DNA from: Desulfocapsa sp050291935
GTDB lineage: Bacteria; Desulfobacterota; Desulfobulbia; Desulfobulbales; Desulfocapsaceae
NCBI GenBank assembly: GCA_050291935.1
Contig: JBNKKR010000009.1
Coordinates: forward strand, 1-64,000
Direction: 5' to 3'
Length of the DNA stretch: 64,000 nucleotides
The position numbers and the translations under genes were made by a program. Shown here piece by piece: positions 8,426-18,269 of the stretch (position 1 is the first letter of the stretch; each line of letters opens with the position of its first letter). The notes beneath the pieces were generated by a model. That model ran no database searches. It saw only the letters and a list, made by a program, of their open reading frames with translations, and was not told the origin of the DNA.

Positions 8426-9178
8426 ATGGCTATCATTGCAGTATACAATATCAAGGGAGGAGTAGGAAAAACCGCAACCAGCGTTAATCTTGCCTATCTA
8501 TCTTCACAAACAAAAAAGCCAACACTGCTCTGTGATATGGACCCGCAGGGTTCCGCAAGCTACTATTTTCGAGCCAAGAGTAAAAGTAAATTTTCGGCAA
8601 CAAAACTCCTTGCAGGTGGCAAACAAATAAAAGAAAACATACGCGTAACCGACTACCCCAATCTTGCCGTACTCCCAGCAGACTTCACCTACAGAAACCT
8701 TGATATCGCCCTTGATTCATATAAAAAATCCACCAGGCGCATAGACAAAGTGCTCTCACCATTAGCTGAAGAGTATGAACATATTATCCTGGACTGTCCA
8801 CCCAATATAACCCTTTTGTCAGAAAATATTTTTGCTGCAGCTGATATTTTGCTGATTCCGTTTATCCCCACAACACTCTCCCTGCTCTCGTTTAATAAAC
8901 TCATCCAGTTTTTTAAACAAACAGGGATAGACCGCAAGAAACTCTATCTCTTTTTCTCAATGGTGCAAAAACAAAAAACAATGCACATTGATATAATGAA
9001 ACGATTTTCGAAGAAAAAACGAGTTCTGAAAAATCACATTCCATTTTTGGTTGATATTGAGAAAATGGGGCTTTTTAGGGAGCCCGTACCGATCACTGCA
9101 CCCAACTCTCCAGCAGCCCATGCGTACCGAGCGTTGTGGTTGGAAATTGATATGCTTCTTCGTAAAACAGGTGTCTAA
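8426..9178 (+). CDS. ParA family ATPase (orphan)
   Basis: 250-residue ParA/Soj/MinD-type deviant Walker ATPase. The Walker A motif is KGGVGKTA (residues 10-17, with the signature first Lys), A' is CDMDPQGSAS (about 37-46) and Walker B is HIILDCPP (about 117-124). It lacks an N-terminal helix-turn-helix, so it is a small (type Ib or chromosomal-like) ParA. No ParB, CheW, flagellar or carboxysome partner lies beside it: the upstream neighbour is a divergent transporter and the downstream gene is convergent. What it positions is therefore unknown. The ribosome binding sequence is AGAGAG before ATG 8426. Confidence 0.9.
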   Translation: MAIIAVYNIKGGVGKTATSVNLAYLSSQTKKPTLLCDMDPQGSASYYFRAKSKSKFSATKLLAGGKQIKENIRVTDYPNLAVLPADFTYRNLDIALDSYKKSTRRIDKVLSPLAEEYEHIILDCPPNITLLSENIFAAADILLIPFIPTTLSLLSFNKLIQFFKQTGIDRKKLYLFFSMVQKQKTMHIDIMKRFSKKKRVLKNHIPFLVDIEKMGLFREPVPITAPNSPAAHAYRALWLEIDMLLRKTGV

Positions 9179-9206
9179 CGCAATTACAAGCCTTATCCTT
9201 TTTTTG

Positions 9207-10679
9207 TTAAGAAAAGAAAATAAGATCAAAGTCAACTTTTCGTAAATATTTGGCCTCCTGTTCAAGGCTTGCCAGCTGCAAGGGGTGTTTTTTGAGTTCT
9301 CCCTTTGCAAAGATCAACGTTAAATAATACTCTCCCGGAATTATTTTTTCTATGATGGCCGTTTCTTCCTTCCGGGACCTGTGAAGTAAGGTAGCTAAAC
9401 GCAACAAGATAACCAAGCGAAGAGCTATTTTTTGCTCTCTAAAAGGAAGATTTCGAAAAAGTCTATTGGATATTTTTTTCCTATGACATCGAACAAGCAG
9501 GCTCATCCAGGCTTGCTCCTCCAGGGAAAACCCAGGAAGATCCGCGTTATCAAGAAGATACGCCCCATGTCTTTGATAACCACTCAAGGAAACAGCAAGG
9601 CCTATCTCATGAAGGCTGCAAGCCCAATACAATATTTCCTGATATTGAAGATGGATTTCCCAAGCCTTTTCACATGCAGTCATAAACTGGTTTGCTTTCT
9701 TACTCACCCGCCTGGCATGTTTTTTACTCACCTGAAAGCGATACTGCACACTGCTAATAGTTTTCAACCGTGTATCTTCACTCTGAATACGTCCCAAACG
9801 ATCATACAACAAGCCTTCCCGTAAGGCCCCGTCAGACACCTGCATGCTTTTGATTTTCAGTGCCTCAAAGGTGGCAATCAAGATCGCCAGACCACCAGCA
9901 AAAACCTGCTTTCGATCAGCTTTTAAACCAGGTAATTCAAGTTTATCCACACTTCCTGCCGCGATCATTATTTCCTGAATTGCACGCAAACTCTCAAGGG
10001 TAATATCGTAAGATTCCAGGCCAAGCGCCTGAACGACTTTATGCGTTGCCTTAATGGTCCCGGATGCACCGGTTGCTGAATGAAATTTTGTTTTTTGAAA
10101 ATACCGTCTTACAGGACGTAAGAGTAAATGGGCTTCAATTCCCGCTTTTTTCCAGTTTTTTTCTAAGAGCTTTCCACGCTTAAAATAGGCACGACTCATA
10201 CTTACACAACCCATCTCCAGGCTGCGTAAACGAAGCGATTCAAAATTTTCCCCAACAATTAACTCGGTGGAACCACCACCAATATCCATAACAAAACGCT
10301 TACCATCCTCATCAACAAGAGAATGAGACACACCAAGGTAGATCAACCTGGCCTCTTCCCGACCGTTTATTACGGATATGGGATGCCCCAAAGCATCCCT
10401 TGCTTCTTCAAGAAATCTGGCCGAATTCTTTGCCTGGCGCAAGGTGTTGGTACCAACAGCGGCAACACTTCCCTTAGGCAAATCATTCACCCGCTCGCCA
10501 AAACGTTTGAGACACTGGATGGCACGACTACGAGCTTCTTCGGAAAGGCATCCCTTTTTATCAAGACCGGCTCCAAGCCGGACCATTTCTTTGAGATTAT
10601 CCAGAATATGGATATGACCATCCTCAATGCGGGCAACAACCATATGAAAGCTGTTTGACCCTAAATCAACAGCAGCCAT
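9207..10679 (-). CDS. Ppx/GppA exopolyphosphatase / pppGpp phosphatase
   Basis: About 490 residues. The N-terminal actin-like fold starts AAVDLGSNSFHMVVARI (phosphate-binding loop), followed by GGGSTELIVGE, the second phosphate loop, with the catalytic Glu in NGREEARLIYLG. The C-terminal half is the HD-like domain found in E. coli Ppx and GppA. It hydrolyses polyphosphate and/or pppGpp; sequence alone does not separate these. ATG 10679 has AAGGGG six bases upstream; a GTG at 10709 with a GGAG is an alternative that adds ten polar residues. Confidence 0.92.
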   Translation of the reverse strand: MAAVDLGSNSFHMVVARIEDGHIHILDNLKEMVRLGAGLDKKGCLSEEARSRAIQCLKRFGERVNDLPKGSVAAVGTNTLRQAKNSARFLEEARDALGHPISVINGREEARLIYLGVSHSLVDEDGKRFVMDIGGGSTELIVGENFESLRLRSLEMGCVSMSRAYFKRGKLLEKNWKKAGIEAHLLLRPVRRYFQKTKFHSATGASGTIKATHKVVQALGLESYDITLESLRAIQEIMIAAGSVDKLELPGLKADRKQVFAGGLAILIATFEALKIKSMQVSDGALREGLLYDRLGRIQSEDTRLKTISSVQYRFQVSKKHARRVSKKANQFMTACEKAWEIHLQYQEILYWACSLHEIGLAVSLSGYQRHGAYLLDNADLPGFSLEEQAWMSLLVRCHRKKISNRLFRNLPFREQKIALRLVILLRLATLLHRSRKEETAIIEKIIPGEYYLTLIFAKGELKKHPLQLASLEQEAKYLRKVDFDLIFFS

Positions 10680-10771
10680 ATGTTGCCCCTTCCCTTGTTG
10701 CTCAATCACAATTGTCTTTCTCCAGGATTTGCCACAAGAGATGGACTCTATTCAACCTTTATTTGTGGAAA

Positions 10772-11176
10772 CTACTCTTGACTTTTACTCAATTCGGGCG
10801 TCCAGAAGATCACATCTTTTTCTTCTATTTCACGCCAAAAACTTGCACCATCCCACTCACGAGATTGATCATGGTATCCGTTATGCATAAGTCTGATAGT
10901 AATTTTTTCGGCAGCAGCCACCTGCTGTTCATCAAATTGCTGTACCCCTTGAAAGGGAGTATTCCCCAAGTATTGCCACTTCCCCTGGCAGGGAAGGCTC
11001 CCTCCTTCCACCTGATACAGCACATGAGCTCCCTTGGGAACTGAGTTTATCTTTAAATGAACGGTCTTATTACCACCACCACTACATGCACTCAACGAAA
11101 ACAGCACAAGCAATGAAAAGACAATGCGCTTGCAGGCTACTTGATATCTTTCTTGCATCACAGCTGAAATGGACAT
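10772..11176 (-). CDS. Small PEGA-like lipoprotein
   Basis: 134 residues. Basic start, hydrophobic core and lipobox LSAC (signal peptidase II site, Cys about residue 31) followed by SGGG. The mature part has a PEGA-like beta segment, LKINSVPKGAHVLYQVEGG, similar to the neighbouring upstream gene. The start is ATG 11176 with GAGGAA, which is the stop-codon region of the preceding lipoprotein gene, so the pair is translationally coupled. Function unknown; probably periplasm-facing and surface- or peptidoglycan-associated. Confidence 0.75.
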   Translation of the reverse strand: MSISAVMQERYQVACKRIVFSLLVLFSLSACSGGGNKTVHLKINSVPKGAHVLYQVEGGSLPCQGKWQYLGNTPFQGVQQFDEQQVAAAEKITIRLMHNGYHDQSREWDGASFWREIEEKDVIFWTPELSKSQE

Positions 11177-11180
11177 CGCT

Positions 11181-11513
11181 TTATTCCTCTTTTTGTAGTT
11201 CCACAATAACCGGTTGGGCATTTAAGGTAGCCGCATCCTTTGTATCATGATCCATTTTTACTAAAAACGGGGTAATTTTCTCCCGGTATCCCTCCTTGCG
11301 GAGTTCTATGGTCGCATGGCGCACGCTCCCTTCCTCTCCTTCCCAGGTCACATAAAGAGGTGTGATCCCAAGGTGGGTATCATCCTTGAGATTAACAACT
11401 TCGGCTCCCGTGGGAATGGATTCAATTTTGGCAACTCCGTATGAAGTCTGTCCACAAGCACCTAGAAGACCGAATAGAAAAACAGCAAAAATATATCGCA
11501 AAAATCGCATCAT
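11181..11513 (-). CDS. PEGA-domain lipoprotein
   Basis: 110 residues with signal sequence and lipobox LGAC (Cys about residue 20). The mature part is a single PEGA-type domain: AKIESIPTGAEVVNLKDDTH then LGITPLYVTW, and a later ELRKEGYREKITPF, the typical pattern of an extracytoplasmic beta-sandwich repeat. It is followed within 4 bp by a second, related small lipoprotein gene; the two probably arose by duplication and act together. No further function can be read. Confidence 0.78.
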   Translation of the reverse strand: MMRFLRYIFAVFLFGLLGACGQTSYGVAKIESIPTGAEVVNLKDDTHLGITPLYVTWEGEEGSVRHATIELRKEGYREKITPFLVKMDHDTKDAATLNAQPVIVELQKEE

Positions 11514-11630
11514 AATAAATAGTACCTATCGTTAACGAAATATGCCGCATGCAATTATTTTACTTAAGAAATAACTCCCAACGACACAAAAAGTAATCTA
11601 CATTAATTAGCCATAATAAGGAAATAACCA

Positions 11631-11996
11631 TCATCCAGCTAGAACTATAGTCCAAACAAACAAAAAAAACAGCAAAGAGAGAAAAACGGCTGCTGATCCT
11701 TGATCTTTTGCCCTACCAGAAAGCGCATGCTGCTCCCCTCCAAAACGATCCACAACACTCTCGATGGCAGAATTAAGTATTTCGACAATAAGGACCAGCA
11801 CCACACTGCCCACCAACAATACTTTACAAACTGGGGTTTTCCCTAGATACAAACCCAAAGGAATAAAAACAAGGGCCGCCAGTAACTCTATTCGAAACGC
11901 CTCTTCCGCAAGAAAAGTGGCTTTAAGCCCCTTAAGCGAATAACTGCACGTCTTTACAATTCTTCTTTGAAAAAGATTACTGGTATGTTTTTCCAT
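11631..11996 (-). CDS. dgkA: Diacylglycerol kinase
   Basis: 121-residue DgkA, a trimeric inner-membrane lipid kinase (or undecaprenol kinase) with an amphipathic N-terminal helix and three membrane segments. Catalytic signatures are present: EEAFRIE early and VEILNSAIESVVDR in the second segment, with the basic GRAKDQGSAAVF loop before the last helix. The start overlaps the end of the DUF3465 gene by 20 bases, so it is the last gene of the lon operon. Confidence 0.95.
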   Translation of the reverse strand: MEKHTSNLFQRRIVKTCSYSLKGLKATFLAEEAFRIELLAALVFIPLGLYLGKTPVCKVLLVGSVVLVLIVEILNSAIESVVDRFGGEQHALSGRAKDQGSAAVFLSLLFFLFVWTIVLAG

Positions 11997-12420
11997 TATA
12001 CTTTAACCAGCCACTTTGATGATGACCGCTTGGATCATTATGGGTCCAGTGTATCACGCCCCCCTTGGTATTCCACTCATACTCACCATAAAATTCCACC
12101 ATATCACCTTCTTGCAAACCAGAAAGTCGCTCAGCGACATCTATATTATGGGCAATGAGTACCGTATACTCGGGGCTCACCTGTACAATAAATTTTTGGT
12201 GTTTTAAACCCGTTAGATCATCGGGTAAGACCTTAACAACGCTCCCTCTTCCTTCTATTTGGACATCAGACTGTTGCTTTTGAAAGGCTTCTTCAAGGCT
12301 TAACGTCTTTGGCACGTACTCTGCCTGCTCATTGTTAAAGCTCATTCCTCCCCTATCGGCTAGAAAATATATAAATACAGCAAACACAAGAAGTACTATA
12401 TTTTTGCTTCCACGACTCAT
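11977..12420 (-). CDS. DUF3465 family protein
   Basis: 147 residues with an N-terminal membrane/signal segment (about 7-22) and a C-terminal OB-fold-like domain typical of DUF3465: KVLPDDLTGLKHQKFIVQV, HNIDVAERL, VEFYGEYEWNTKGGVIHWTH and the terminal WLKYNGKTYQ. Probably periplasmic, anchored in the inner membrane; biochemical role unknown. Its ATG overlaps the lon stop codon (ATGA), so it is co-translated with Lon and then with DgkA. Confidence 0.85.
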   Translation of the reverse strand: MSRGSKNIVLLVFAVFIYFLADRGGMSFNNEQAEYVPKTLSLEEAFQKQQSDVQIEGRGSVVKVLPDDLTGLKHQKFIVQVSPEYTVLIAHNIDVAERLSGLQEGDMVEFYGEYEWNTKGGVIHWTHNDPSGHHQSGWLKYNGKTYQ

Positions 12421-14852
12421 CCTTTTGCCCCATGCATTGCATCCAATAAGACTGTTGCCACCTGATCATAACGCGTCACAAAATGAATCTCCAGTCCCTC
12501 CCGGATATGTTCAGGAAGGCTCTCCACATCTCCCTGATTGGCATCCGGCAAGAGTAACTCTCTTATCCCGTTTCGTTTGGCAGAAATCACCTTTTCCTTT
12601 ATGCCCCCAACAGGTAATACCTTTCCGGTCAAAGTCAACTCTCCTGTCATGGCCAGGTTTCGTTTCATTCTTTTGCCAAGCCCCAAACTGAGCAGGGCAG
12701 AAGCCATAGTAATTCCAGCACTTGGCCCATCTTTTGGGGTAGCTCCTTCCGGAACATGGAGATGAATAAAATGCTTCTGAAAAAAATCCTTTGCAATACC
12801 ATAATGTTTTGCATTGGAAAGAAGAAAACTATAGGCAATCTCAGCCGATTCCCGCATCACATCCCCCAATTGCCCGGTCTGCTTGAAACCTCCCGCTTTC
12901 GCAGGAACTGCAGTCGCCTCAACGGCAAGGGTTACCCCCCCAAGGGGGGTCCAGGCAAGGCCTGTTACCACCCCAACACCAGTAATCAAGGATTCTTTTT
13001 TAAAAAATGGCTTACCAAGATATTCCTCAAGATTTTTAACACTTATGGAGATTTTTTCATCAGGGTTTTCCAAAAATTTAACAACACTTTTGCGGACGAT
13101 CTTTAAAAGCTGTTTTTCAGTCTTTCTCACACCTGCTTCCCTGGCATAGCCCTCAATTAAGAGTTTCAACGCAGCATTGCTGATTTTTAACTGTCCTCTC
13201 TTGAGGCCTGCCCTGGCAAGGGCTCGTGGCCAGAGGTGATTCTTCGCAATTTCCATCTTCTCTTCAGTGATATATCCTGAAAGCCGGATCACCTCCATCC
13301 GATCCAACAGAGGAGTTGGAATGGTATCCAGTTGATTTGCGGTACAAATAAAGAGAACCTTGGAAAGATCCACTCGCAAATCCAAATAATGGTCTAGAAA
13401 ATCCGCATTTTGTTCAGGGTCAAGCACCTCTAAAAGAGCCGATGCCGGATCACCACGAAATGAAGCGCCGATTTTATCAATCTCGTCCAGCATAATGACC
13501 GGGTTAGCCGTTTTCGCCTCTTTCAAGGCCTGGACAAATTTACCTGGCATTGCGCCAATATAGGTTCTTCTATGCCCCTTTATCTCTGCCTCATCCCGCA
13601 TGCCACCAAGACTAAATCTGTAGAACTCCCGGCCCATGGCATCGGCCACTGAACGTCCAATGGAAGTTTTACCTACCCCCGGAGGACCAACCAGTAACAT
13701 GATGGAACCAGCAATCTCCTTTTTATATGCCCCCACTGCCAAAAATTCAATAATTCGCTCTTTTACGTCACCAAGCCCATCATGGTCACGATCAAGAATC
13801 TCCCTTGCTTCCTGAATTCCCAGTTTATCTTTAGAAAAAACACCCCAGGGAACCGAACTCATCCAGTCCAGATAATTTCTGGTTACCGCATATTCTTGTG
13901 ACCCTTTTTCCAGAAAACTCAGTTTTTTTAGCTCATCATTAATCCGTTCCGAAACAGCTTTGGGAAGGGTGAGTTTTTTCAACCTGCCTTCGAATTCTTC
14001 TACATCAGACTTCCTGTCATCTTTTGTAATCCCAAGCTCTTTTTGGATGGTTTTGAGTTGCTCACGTAAGAAAAATGTACGTTGCCGTTTATTGATTTTA
14101 TTATTTACATCTCTACTTATCTCTCCATGCAATTTGGTAATTTCCACCTCCTTATGCAAAAGGGGAAAAACACGCTGCATACGTTTTAAAACCGGAATGG
14201 TTTCCAAAACCTTTTGTAGCTCATCACCACTTGCGGTGGTGAGTGTTGCTGCAAAATCAGTAAGTGGTGCAGGCTCATTGGGGGAAAAGTATTGTAAAGC
14301 CTGCTTCAACTCTTCACCGTGCAGTGGATTTGCCTGAACTAACTCCTTTACGGCACTGATAATTGACAGTGCATATGCCTTAGTTTCAGTATCATCTCGT
14401 AAGACACCTCCATCACCATCTTTTGGATATTCCACTTCAACTAAAAAAGGCACCTTCCTGCCAAGCCACCTCCGTATCCGAAATCGTTCTAATCCTTGAC
14501 ATATAAAATGGATATTTCCGTCTTCTCTCATCGGCTTTAAAATCTTTCCAAGACAGCCAATGGGTGCAAAATCTTCCGGAACAGTCTCCTGGGCAGGAAC
14601 ATTACTGGTATAGACAAGCCCAACCATCTTCTGTTCAGTTTCTCCTATCTTTTGGATGGTCTCCTTCCAATAGTCTCCAGAAAGCACCAAAGGTTGTACC
14701 TGGCCTGGAAAAAACGGTCTTGATGCTATGGGAATAAGATAGAGGTGCTTGGGATATATTTGACTGGGCAAAACAACATTTTTTTGCTCGCCCCCCTCAT
14801 TAATAACTTCAACTTCCGCATGAATTGCTTCTTTTGTGCGATTTTCTGCCAT
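12417..14852 (-). CDS. lon: ATP-dependent protease Lon
   Basis: 811 residues: N-terminal LAN domain (about 30-220), AAA+ module with Walker A GPPGVGKT at 389-396 and Walker B VIMLDEIDK, and a C-terminal protease domain with catalytic Ser711 in PKDGPSAG and Lys754 in GGIKEKVISAKR (43 residues apart as in E. coli). A cytoplasmic soluble LonA-type protease that degrades misfolded and regulatory proteins. It is the first gene of an operon with DUF3465 and dgkA. The upstream 200 bp contain no heat-shock promoter I can recognise. Confidence 0.97.
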   Translation of the reverse strand: MAENRTKEAIHAEVEVINEGGEQKNVVLPSQIYPKHLYLIPIASRPFFPGQVQPLVLSGDYWKETIQKIGETEQKMVGLVYTSNVPAQETVPEDFAPIGCLGKILKPMREDGNIHFICQGLERFRIRRWLGRKVPFLVEVEYPKDGDGGVLRDDTETKAYALSIISAVKELVQANPLHGEELKQALQYFSPNEPAPLTDFAATLTTASGDELQKVLETIPVLKRMQRVFPLLHKEVEITKLHGEISRDVNNKINKRQRTFFLREQLKTIQKELGITKDDRKSDVEEFEGRLKKLTLPKAVSERINDELKKLSFLEKGSQEYAVTRNYLDWMSSVPWGVFSKDKLGIQEAREILDRDHDGLGDVKERIIEFLAVGAYKKEIAGSIMLLVGPPGVGKTSIGRSVADAMGREFYRFSLGGMRDEAEIKGHRRTYIGAMPGKFVQALKEAKTANPVIMLDEIDKIGASFRGDPASALLEVLDPEQNADFLDHYLDLRVDLSKVLFICTANQLDTIPTPLLDRMEVIRLSGYITEEKMEIAKNHLWPRALARAGLKRGQLKISNAALKLLIEGYAREAGVRKTEKQLLKIVRKSVVKFLENPDEKISISVKNLEEYLGKPFFKKESLITGVGVVTGLAWTPLGGVTLAVEATAVPAKAGGFKQTGQLGDVMRESAEIAYSFLLSNAKHYGIAKDFFQKHFIHLHVPEGATPKDGPSAGITMASALLSLGLGKRMKRNLAMTGELTLTGKVLPVGGIKEKVISAKRNGIRELLLPDANQGDVESLPEHIREGLEIHFVTRYDQVATVLLDAMHGAKG

Positions 14853-15056
14853 CTGGAACTCCTTTCCCTGGCTGTATCAACAATTTTTTTATTACCTATA
14901 ATTATCAAGAACAGTGTATCAGTTGCAGGCCATGGAACAAAAAAGAAAATATATTTTTCATGTGCTTCATACTTTGCTTCCAGTTATAGTAATCACTGAT
15001 CGGTACAGCGCACGTATCTTCTGATATTTTTCTTTTTTCATAAATATGGATCGTAC

Positions 15057-15545
15057 ATGACTACAATAGGTATCCTGTCTGACACCCACATGACTCGTCT
15101 TAACCCATGGTTTGTAAAGCAGGTACGAGATGCGTTTTCAAAGTGTACGATTATCCTTCATGCTGGAGATCTTACTGATATATCGGTACTAGATGCATTT
15201 ACCGACAAAGAAATCCATGGTGTTTGTGGAAATATGTGTCAAGCCTCTTCAAGGAATAAGCTACCAAGCAGTAAGCTTATCACCATTGATGGCTACACCA
15301 TTGGACTTTGTCATGGAGCGGGAGCCAGACATAACATTGAAGAGCGTATGTGGGAACTTTTCCCCACCGCCGACTGTATTGTCTATGGCCACACCCATAT
15401 AGCCGTGGCCCATCGACTTGCAAATACCCTTTTTATTAACCCAGGATCTTTCCAAACCACAGGTCGCTATGGTGCTCCTGGTAGTTATGCAATACTAAGC
15501 ATTGACGAAGATGGTCTACATGCTAAATTGTATGAGTTCTCTTAG
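15057..15545 (+). CDS. YfcE/MJ0936-type metallophosphoesterase
   Basis: 162-residue calcineurin-like phosphodiesterase. Metal-ligand motifs are in order: SDTH (8-11), HAGD (about 40-43), CGN (about 62-64), LCHGAG and the C-terminal GHTH. The family hydrolyses phosphodiester model substrates; the physiological substrate is unknown. The usual GNCD reads GNMC here, so the Asp after the conserved Asn is absent. It sits 54 bp upstream of mutS in the same direction and may be co-transcribed with it. Confidence 0.87.
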   Translation: MTTIGILSDTHMTRLNPWFVKQVRDAFSKCTIILHAGDLTDISVLDAFTDKEIHGVCGNMCQASSRNKLPSSKLITIDGYTIGLCHGAGARHNIEERMWELFPTADCIVYGHTHIAVAHRLANTLFINPGSFQTTGRYGAPGSYAILSIDEDGLHAKLYEFS

Positions 15546-15599
15546 GTCACCTTAAAAATTCAACCACTCTCTTCTTCTTTTTTCTTGAGTCTTTTCACG

Positions 15600-18269
15600 A
15601 TGAGCAAATCCCCAAAACTCACACCGATGCTTCGCCAGTATCTGGATATCAAAGAAGAACATAAAGATGCCATCCTCTTCTATCGAATGGGCGATTTCTA
15701 CGAAATGTTCTTTGAAGATGCCATTATTGCTTCAAAACTCCTTGGCATCACACTCACTTCCAGAAACAAGAAAAGTGAGAGCAATCAAGTCCCCATGTGC
15801 GGTGTTCCGTACCATGCAGCAACGGGATATATTGCAAAACTTGTTAAATCCGGAAAACGGGTTGCCATTTGTGAGCAAACCGAAGACCCCAATGAGGCCA
15901 AGGGTATAGTACGCCGGGAAGTTGTCCGTGTCATATCACCAGGAGTTGCCACCGATGATCAACTGCTCAGCGATAAAGACAACCTCTATGTTGCTGCGAT
16001 TTGTGGAAAAGAACAAAGCGGGAAATTTAATTTTGGTGTCAGTTTTTTAGATTTATCCACCGGTAGCTTCCACCTTGGAGAATTTTTAGAAAACAATGCA
16101 AGCGGCGAAAATATTGTAGACCAGCTTACTCGCATGTCCCCTGCTGAGCTCCTGATCAGTAATGATGACCAAGAACTCCTGGCCTCCCTGGTGGACACGT
16201 TAGGATTACTCCTTCCCGGACTCTGCGTCACCACCAGATCTCCTGATACCTTTCATTTGAGTAGTTGCCGGGACCTTCTCCTGGAACACTTCGGGGTCAC
16301 CAATCTCTCAGGTTTTGGCTGCGATACCCAAAAAGAAGGCCTTCGCTGCGCCGGTGCACTGCTCGCCTATGTACAGGAGACCCAAAAAACAGAGCTTGGC
16401 CATATCGAAAAGTTAAGCCCCATCAACCTTGACAAGATTTTACAGATTGATGAATCTTCCCGGCGAAATCTTGAACTTACCCTTACCATTATTGGTTCAA
16501 AACGTGAAGGATCACTGCTTGCCGTTATGGACAACACCTGCACTCCCATGGGGGCAAGGCTCCTCAAACAGGAAATTCTCTTTCCATTGCAGGATGTGGA
16601 ACATATCAACAGTCGACTGGCAGCAGTCCATTTCCTCTACAAGAATGCAAAGATTCGTCGTGAATTACGTGAATTATTAGGTTCCATATACGATATTGAA
16701 AGACTAAACGGTAGAATGGTACTTGGAAATGGAAATGGCCGCGATATGTTGGCGCTCAAACTTTCCCTTGCCAAATTACCTTCCATAAAGGCATTACTCC
16801 AGCAATGCACCACTCCCTTACTGGAACGTCTATTGAACGAATTCCATATCCTTGACGACTTGCATCAATTGATAGAATCATCTATTCATGAAGAGGCTCC
16901 CATAACCCTCCGCGAGGGACGCCTCATTAAAGAAGGGTACAACCAAGAACTGGATGAGCTGGTCCATATCCAACGAGATGGGAAGCAGCTTATTTTGGCC
17001 CTTGAAGCCAAGGAGCGTGAGACTACAGGCATTGCGAAGCTTAAAGTCGGTTTTAATAAGGTTTTTGGCTATTTTATTGAAGTAAGTAAAATTCAGGCCA
17101 GCAATGTACCAGAAACCTATATCAGAAAACAAACTTTAGTTAATGCCGAGCGATTTATCACCCCCGAGCTTAAGGAATTTGAATCAAAAGTTTTAGGAGC
17201 CCAAGAAAGACGTCTTGAACTTGAATATCAACTCTTTACAAGCATCAGGAAAAAGCTGGCCAGTGAGTCTTCTCGTCTATTGCAAAGCGCTGCCTTACTT
17301 GCCAAAATTGATTTTTTAACTAATCTTGCAGAAATCGCTCAACTACACCATTACAAACGTCCCAAAGTGGATTCTCACGACATTATTCATATCACCGAGG
17401 GCAGACACCCGGTTATAGAGCAGTCTCTGCCCCATGGGAAATTTGTTCCAAATGACGTTCACTTAGACCAGGAACGAAACGAAGTTCTCATTATTACCGG
17501 CCCCAATATGGCCGGAAAATCTACAATACTCAGACAAACCGCACTTATTGTCTTAATGGCCCAGATGGGTTCCTTTGTTCCTGCAGAGTCCGCCCATATT
17601 GGAGTGGTAGATCGCATTTTCACCCGTGTTGGAGCCATGGATGATCTTAGAAGAGGGCAATCTACCTTTATGGTTGAAATGAATGAGACGGCCAATATCC
17701 TCAATAACGCCACCGAAAAAAGCCTGGTCATTTTAGATGAAATTGGCAGGGGCACTTCCACCTTTGATGGACTCTCCATTGCCTGGGCAGTTGCAGAAGA
17801 TCTTGTGAAAAAAAATAATAAAGGAGTTAAGACGCTTTTTGCCACCCATTACCACGAACTCACAGATCTTGCCAGGACAGAGGAGCGCGTTCGTAACTAC
17901 TCCATTGCCGTTCGCGAATGGAATGACACAATCATTTTTCTCCACAAACTTGTAAAGGGTGGCACCAATCGCTCCTATGGCATTCAAGTCGCAGGTCTTG
18001 CCGGTGTTCCGCAACGGGTAATCATTCGTGCAAGGGAGATCCTCAAAAATCTTGATCAGGGGAAGCTTTGTGTGGATGGAACACCCCAACTGGCCAGAAA
18101 AGTGCAGAAACGAGCAACGCAACATAAAACCCACCCAAATCAACTTTCACTTTTTCCAAACCCGGAAAGTGATGCGATTCGCAAACGTCTAAAAAATATT
18201 GATATTGACAATCTCACTCCAAGGGATGCAATAAATGAAATTTATTCACTTCTTGAGCTGATACAGTAA
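15600..18269 (+). CDS. mutS: DNA mismatch repair protein MutS
   Basis: 889 residues. The mismatch-recognition domain starts with LFYRMGDFYEMFFEDA, containing the Phe-x-Glu mismatch-stacking motif. Clamp and connector domains are intact, and the ATPase has Walker A GPNMAGKST (about 634), LRRGQSTFMVEMNE, Walker B DEIGRGTSTFDG and ATHYHELT. Full length for MutS1. The start is placed at ATG 15600 (MSKSPKLTPML), where homology begins; a TTG 15 bases upstream has no better ribosome binding site. MutL is not in the window. Confidence 0.97.
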   Translation: MSKSPKLTPMLRQYLDIKEEHKDAILFYRMGDFYEMFFEDAIIASKLLGITLTSRNKKSESNQVPMCGVPYHAATGYIAKLVKSGKRVAICEQTEDPNEAKGIVRREVVRVISPGVATDDQLLSDKDNLYVAAICGKEQSGKFNFGVSFLDLSTGSFHLGEFLENNASGENIVDQLTRMSPAELLISNDDQELLASLVDTLGLLLPGLCVTTRSPDTFHLSSCRDLLLEHFGVTNLSGFGCDTQKEGLRCAGALLAYVQETQKTELGHIEKLSPINLDKILQIDESSRRNLELTLTIIGSKREGSLLAVMDNTCTPMGARLLKQEILFPLQDVEHINSRLAAVHFLYKNAKIRRELRELLGSIYDIERLNGRMVLGNGNGRDMLALKLSLAKLPSIKALLQQCTTPLLERLLNEFHILDDLHQLIESSIHEEAPITLREGRLIKEGYNQELDELVHIQRDGKQLILALEAKERETTGIAKLKVGFNKVFGYFIEVSKIQASNVPETYIRKQTLVNAERFITPELKEFESKVLGAQERRLELEYQLFTSIRKKLASESSRLLQSAALLAKIDFLTNLAEIAQLHHYKRPKVDSHDIIHITEGRHPVIEQSLPHGKFVPNDVHLDQERNEVLIITGPNMAGKSTILRQTALIVLMAQMGSFVPAESAHIGVVDRIFTRVGAMDDLRRGQSTFMVEMNETANILNNATEKSLVILDEIGRGTSTFDGLSIAWAVAEDLVKKNNKGVKTLFATHYHELTDLARTEERVRNYSIAVREWNDTIIFLHKLVKGGTNRSYGIQVAGLAGVPQRVIIRAREILKNLDQGKLCVDGTPQLARKVQKRATQHKTHPNQLSLFPNPESDAIRKRLKNIDIDNLTPRDAINEIYSLLELIQ

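Noticed and set aside
12417..14852. LonB or membrane-bound Lon
   Set aside because: No transmembrane insertion and the LAN domain is present, so it is the soluble LonA type.
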